Shown: positions 5,286 to 5,727 of the stretch, piece by piece
Layout of the letters: every line of letters starts with the position of its first letter
Numbering within the stretch: position 1 is the stretch's first letter
NCBI GenBank assembly: GCA_947425005.1
Contig: CANDYP010000093.1
Location: 1 to 5,727, forward strand
Source: Rickettsiales bacterium
GTDB lineage: Bacteria; Pseudomonadota; Alphaproteobacteria; Rickettsiales; UBA1997
DNA: 5,727 nt
Direction of reading: 5' to 3'
Program-made: the position numbers and the translations under genes
The notes under the pieces: generated by a model
Told to the model about the DNA's origin: nothing
Database searches by the model: none
What the model saw: only the letters and a program-made list of their open reading frames with translations

Positions 5286-5330
5286 AATCACCTTCGACCT
5301 TTCCTTCGAAAGGAGGGGTCGGAGGTGGTT
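5286..5330 (+). terminator. Long hairpin after the peroxiredoxin gene, possible terminator
   Basis: Bases 5286-5299 (AATCACCTTCGACC) pair with 5317-5330 (GGTCGGAGGTGGTT) in a 14-bp stem that includes two G-T pairs. Inside, TTTC (5300-5303) can pair with GAAA (5308-5311), leaving GGAGG (5312-5316) as a bulge. It starts 18 bp after the stop codon. The nearest T-rich run (5352-5362) is over 20 bp downstream, so it is not a classical intrinsic terminator. It could be a 3'-end stabiliser, a Rho-related hairpin, or another repeat. Confidence 0.4.
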
Positions 5331-5363
5331 CGTTCGTAGGTGAATGATCTCTTTAATTTTTTG

Positions 5364-5391
5364 TTGACTAACATTTTACCGCCACTAAAAA
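5364..5391 (+). promoter_or_regulatory. Candidate rpsL / str operon promoter
   Basis: TTGACT (5364-5369, five of six -35 consensus) and TAAAAA (5386-5391, four of six -10 consensus) are 16 bp apart. A start near 5398 would give a leader of about 105 nt before rpsL. The leader is T- and A-rich with no gene and no clear Shine-Dalgarno sequence. It is the best promoter match in the 5268-5502 gap. Confidence 0.4.
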
Positions 5392-5502
5392 GCGCCGCCT
5401 TCCCAAATTTTGCCAAAAGTTTTTGCGTCTCTCACGAGCGAATTTCTTTGTAAAAAATCCCCAAAGTTTTTCAAAAATAACTAAAATAAAAGACGGTATT
5501 TC

Positions 5503-5727
5503 ATGCCAACGATTAACCAATTGATCAGAAAGCCCAGAGTTAAGCAAGTCAGCAAGAACAAGGTTCCAGCGATGAAAGCTTGCCCACAAAAAAGAGGTGT
5601 TTGTACCCGCGTTTACACTACCACTCCAAAGAAACCAAACTCAGCGTTACGTAAAGTTGCACGCGTTAAATTGACTAACGGATTTGAAGTGATCGCTTAC
5701 ATTCCAGGTGAAGGTCACAACCTCCAA
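5503..5727 (+). CDS. rpsL: 30S ribosomal protein S12, N-terminal 75 residues (runs off window)
   Basis: S12 sits at the decoding centre of the small ribosomal subunit and helps control translation accuracy. The visible 75 codons read MPTINQLIRKPRVKQVSKNK, then the conserved CPQKRGVCTRVYTTTPKKPNSALRK and GEGHNLQ blocks. The full protein is usually about 123 residues, so roughly the last 50 lie beyond the window. Lys43 in TPKKPNS (E. coli Lys42, mature numbering) is the ancestral residue, so that site shows no streptomycin-resistance change; the second hotspot near residue 88 is outside. The alphaproteobacterial-like start MPTINQLIRKPR fixes the ATG at 5503. In most bacteria rpsL opens the str operon with rpsG, fusA and tuf, which would lie to the right. 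Confidence 0.97.
   Translation, partial: MPTINQLIRKPRVKQVSKNKVPAMKACPQKRGVCTRVYTTTPKKPNSALRKVARVKLTNGFEVIAYIPGEGHNLQ

Noticed and set aside
4821..5286. Minus-strand open frames across the peroxiredoxin gene
   Set aside because: The peroxiredoxin is complete and conserved on the plus strand, and the antisense translations show no domain.
5310..5342. Shine-Dalgarno-like AAGGAGG with a GTG 8 nt downstream
   Set aside because: The reading frame ends after four codons (GTG GTT CGT TCG TAG) and the motif lies within a hairpin. A leader peptide is unlikely.
5368..5589. 73-codon minus-strand open frame across the rpsL leader and 5' end
   Set aside because: It overlaps conserved S12 codons, and its translation resembles no known family.

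Overview
The window is bacterial chromosome with dense, ordinary gene spacing. It holds five complete protein genes and the start of a sixth. The protein types point to an alphaproteobacterium: a YejB-type peptide permease with its long periplasmic insertion, a short 331-residue class I NrdB of the kind common in that class, and an S12 beginning MPTINQLIRKPR. This assignment comes from remembered family sequences, not a search. Base composition looks moderate but was not counted. None of the six start codons has a recognisable Shine-Dalgarno sequence.

Layout. Positions 1-42 hold a truncated copy of a C-run/G-run repeat, followed by a leader with almost no G on the + strand. Then come yejB (104-1198, +) and, 3 bp later, a CNNM/CBS (CorC/HlyC-type) membrane protein (1202-2458, +). 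These two genes end facing a leftward pair. Between the convergent ends (2459-2664) lies a cluster of three more copies of the same repeat, two pointing right and one left. Leftward, nrdB (4455-3460) is followed after 3 nt by a ModA-like periplasmic binding protein (3456-2665). A 200-bp divergent region (4456-4655) carries candidate promoters for nrdB and for a 2-Cys peroxiredoxin (4656-5267, +). A 235-bp gap with a long hairpin and a candidate promoter leads into rpsL (5503 to the window edge), the usual first gene of the str operon.

How the genes fit together. nrdB and modA look like one transcript. yejB and the CNNM gene look like another. The peroxiredoxin is probably a single-gene unit. 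rpsL should start the rpsL-rpsG-fusA-tuf operon outside the window. Each repeat has the layout of an intrinsic terminator (C-run, spacer, G-run, T-run), and the three intergenic copies are oriented to stop the genes that end beside them. That makes a dispersed, terminator-like repeat family the most interesting structure here. I found no evidence of a new defence, mobile or biosynthetic system. The remaining observations are candidate regulatory sites, the nrdB-modA pairing, a codon-use shift at the start of yejB, and the lack of Shine-Dalgarno sequences.
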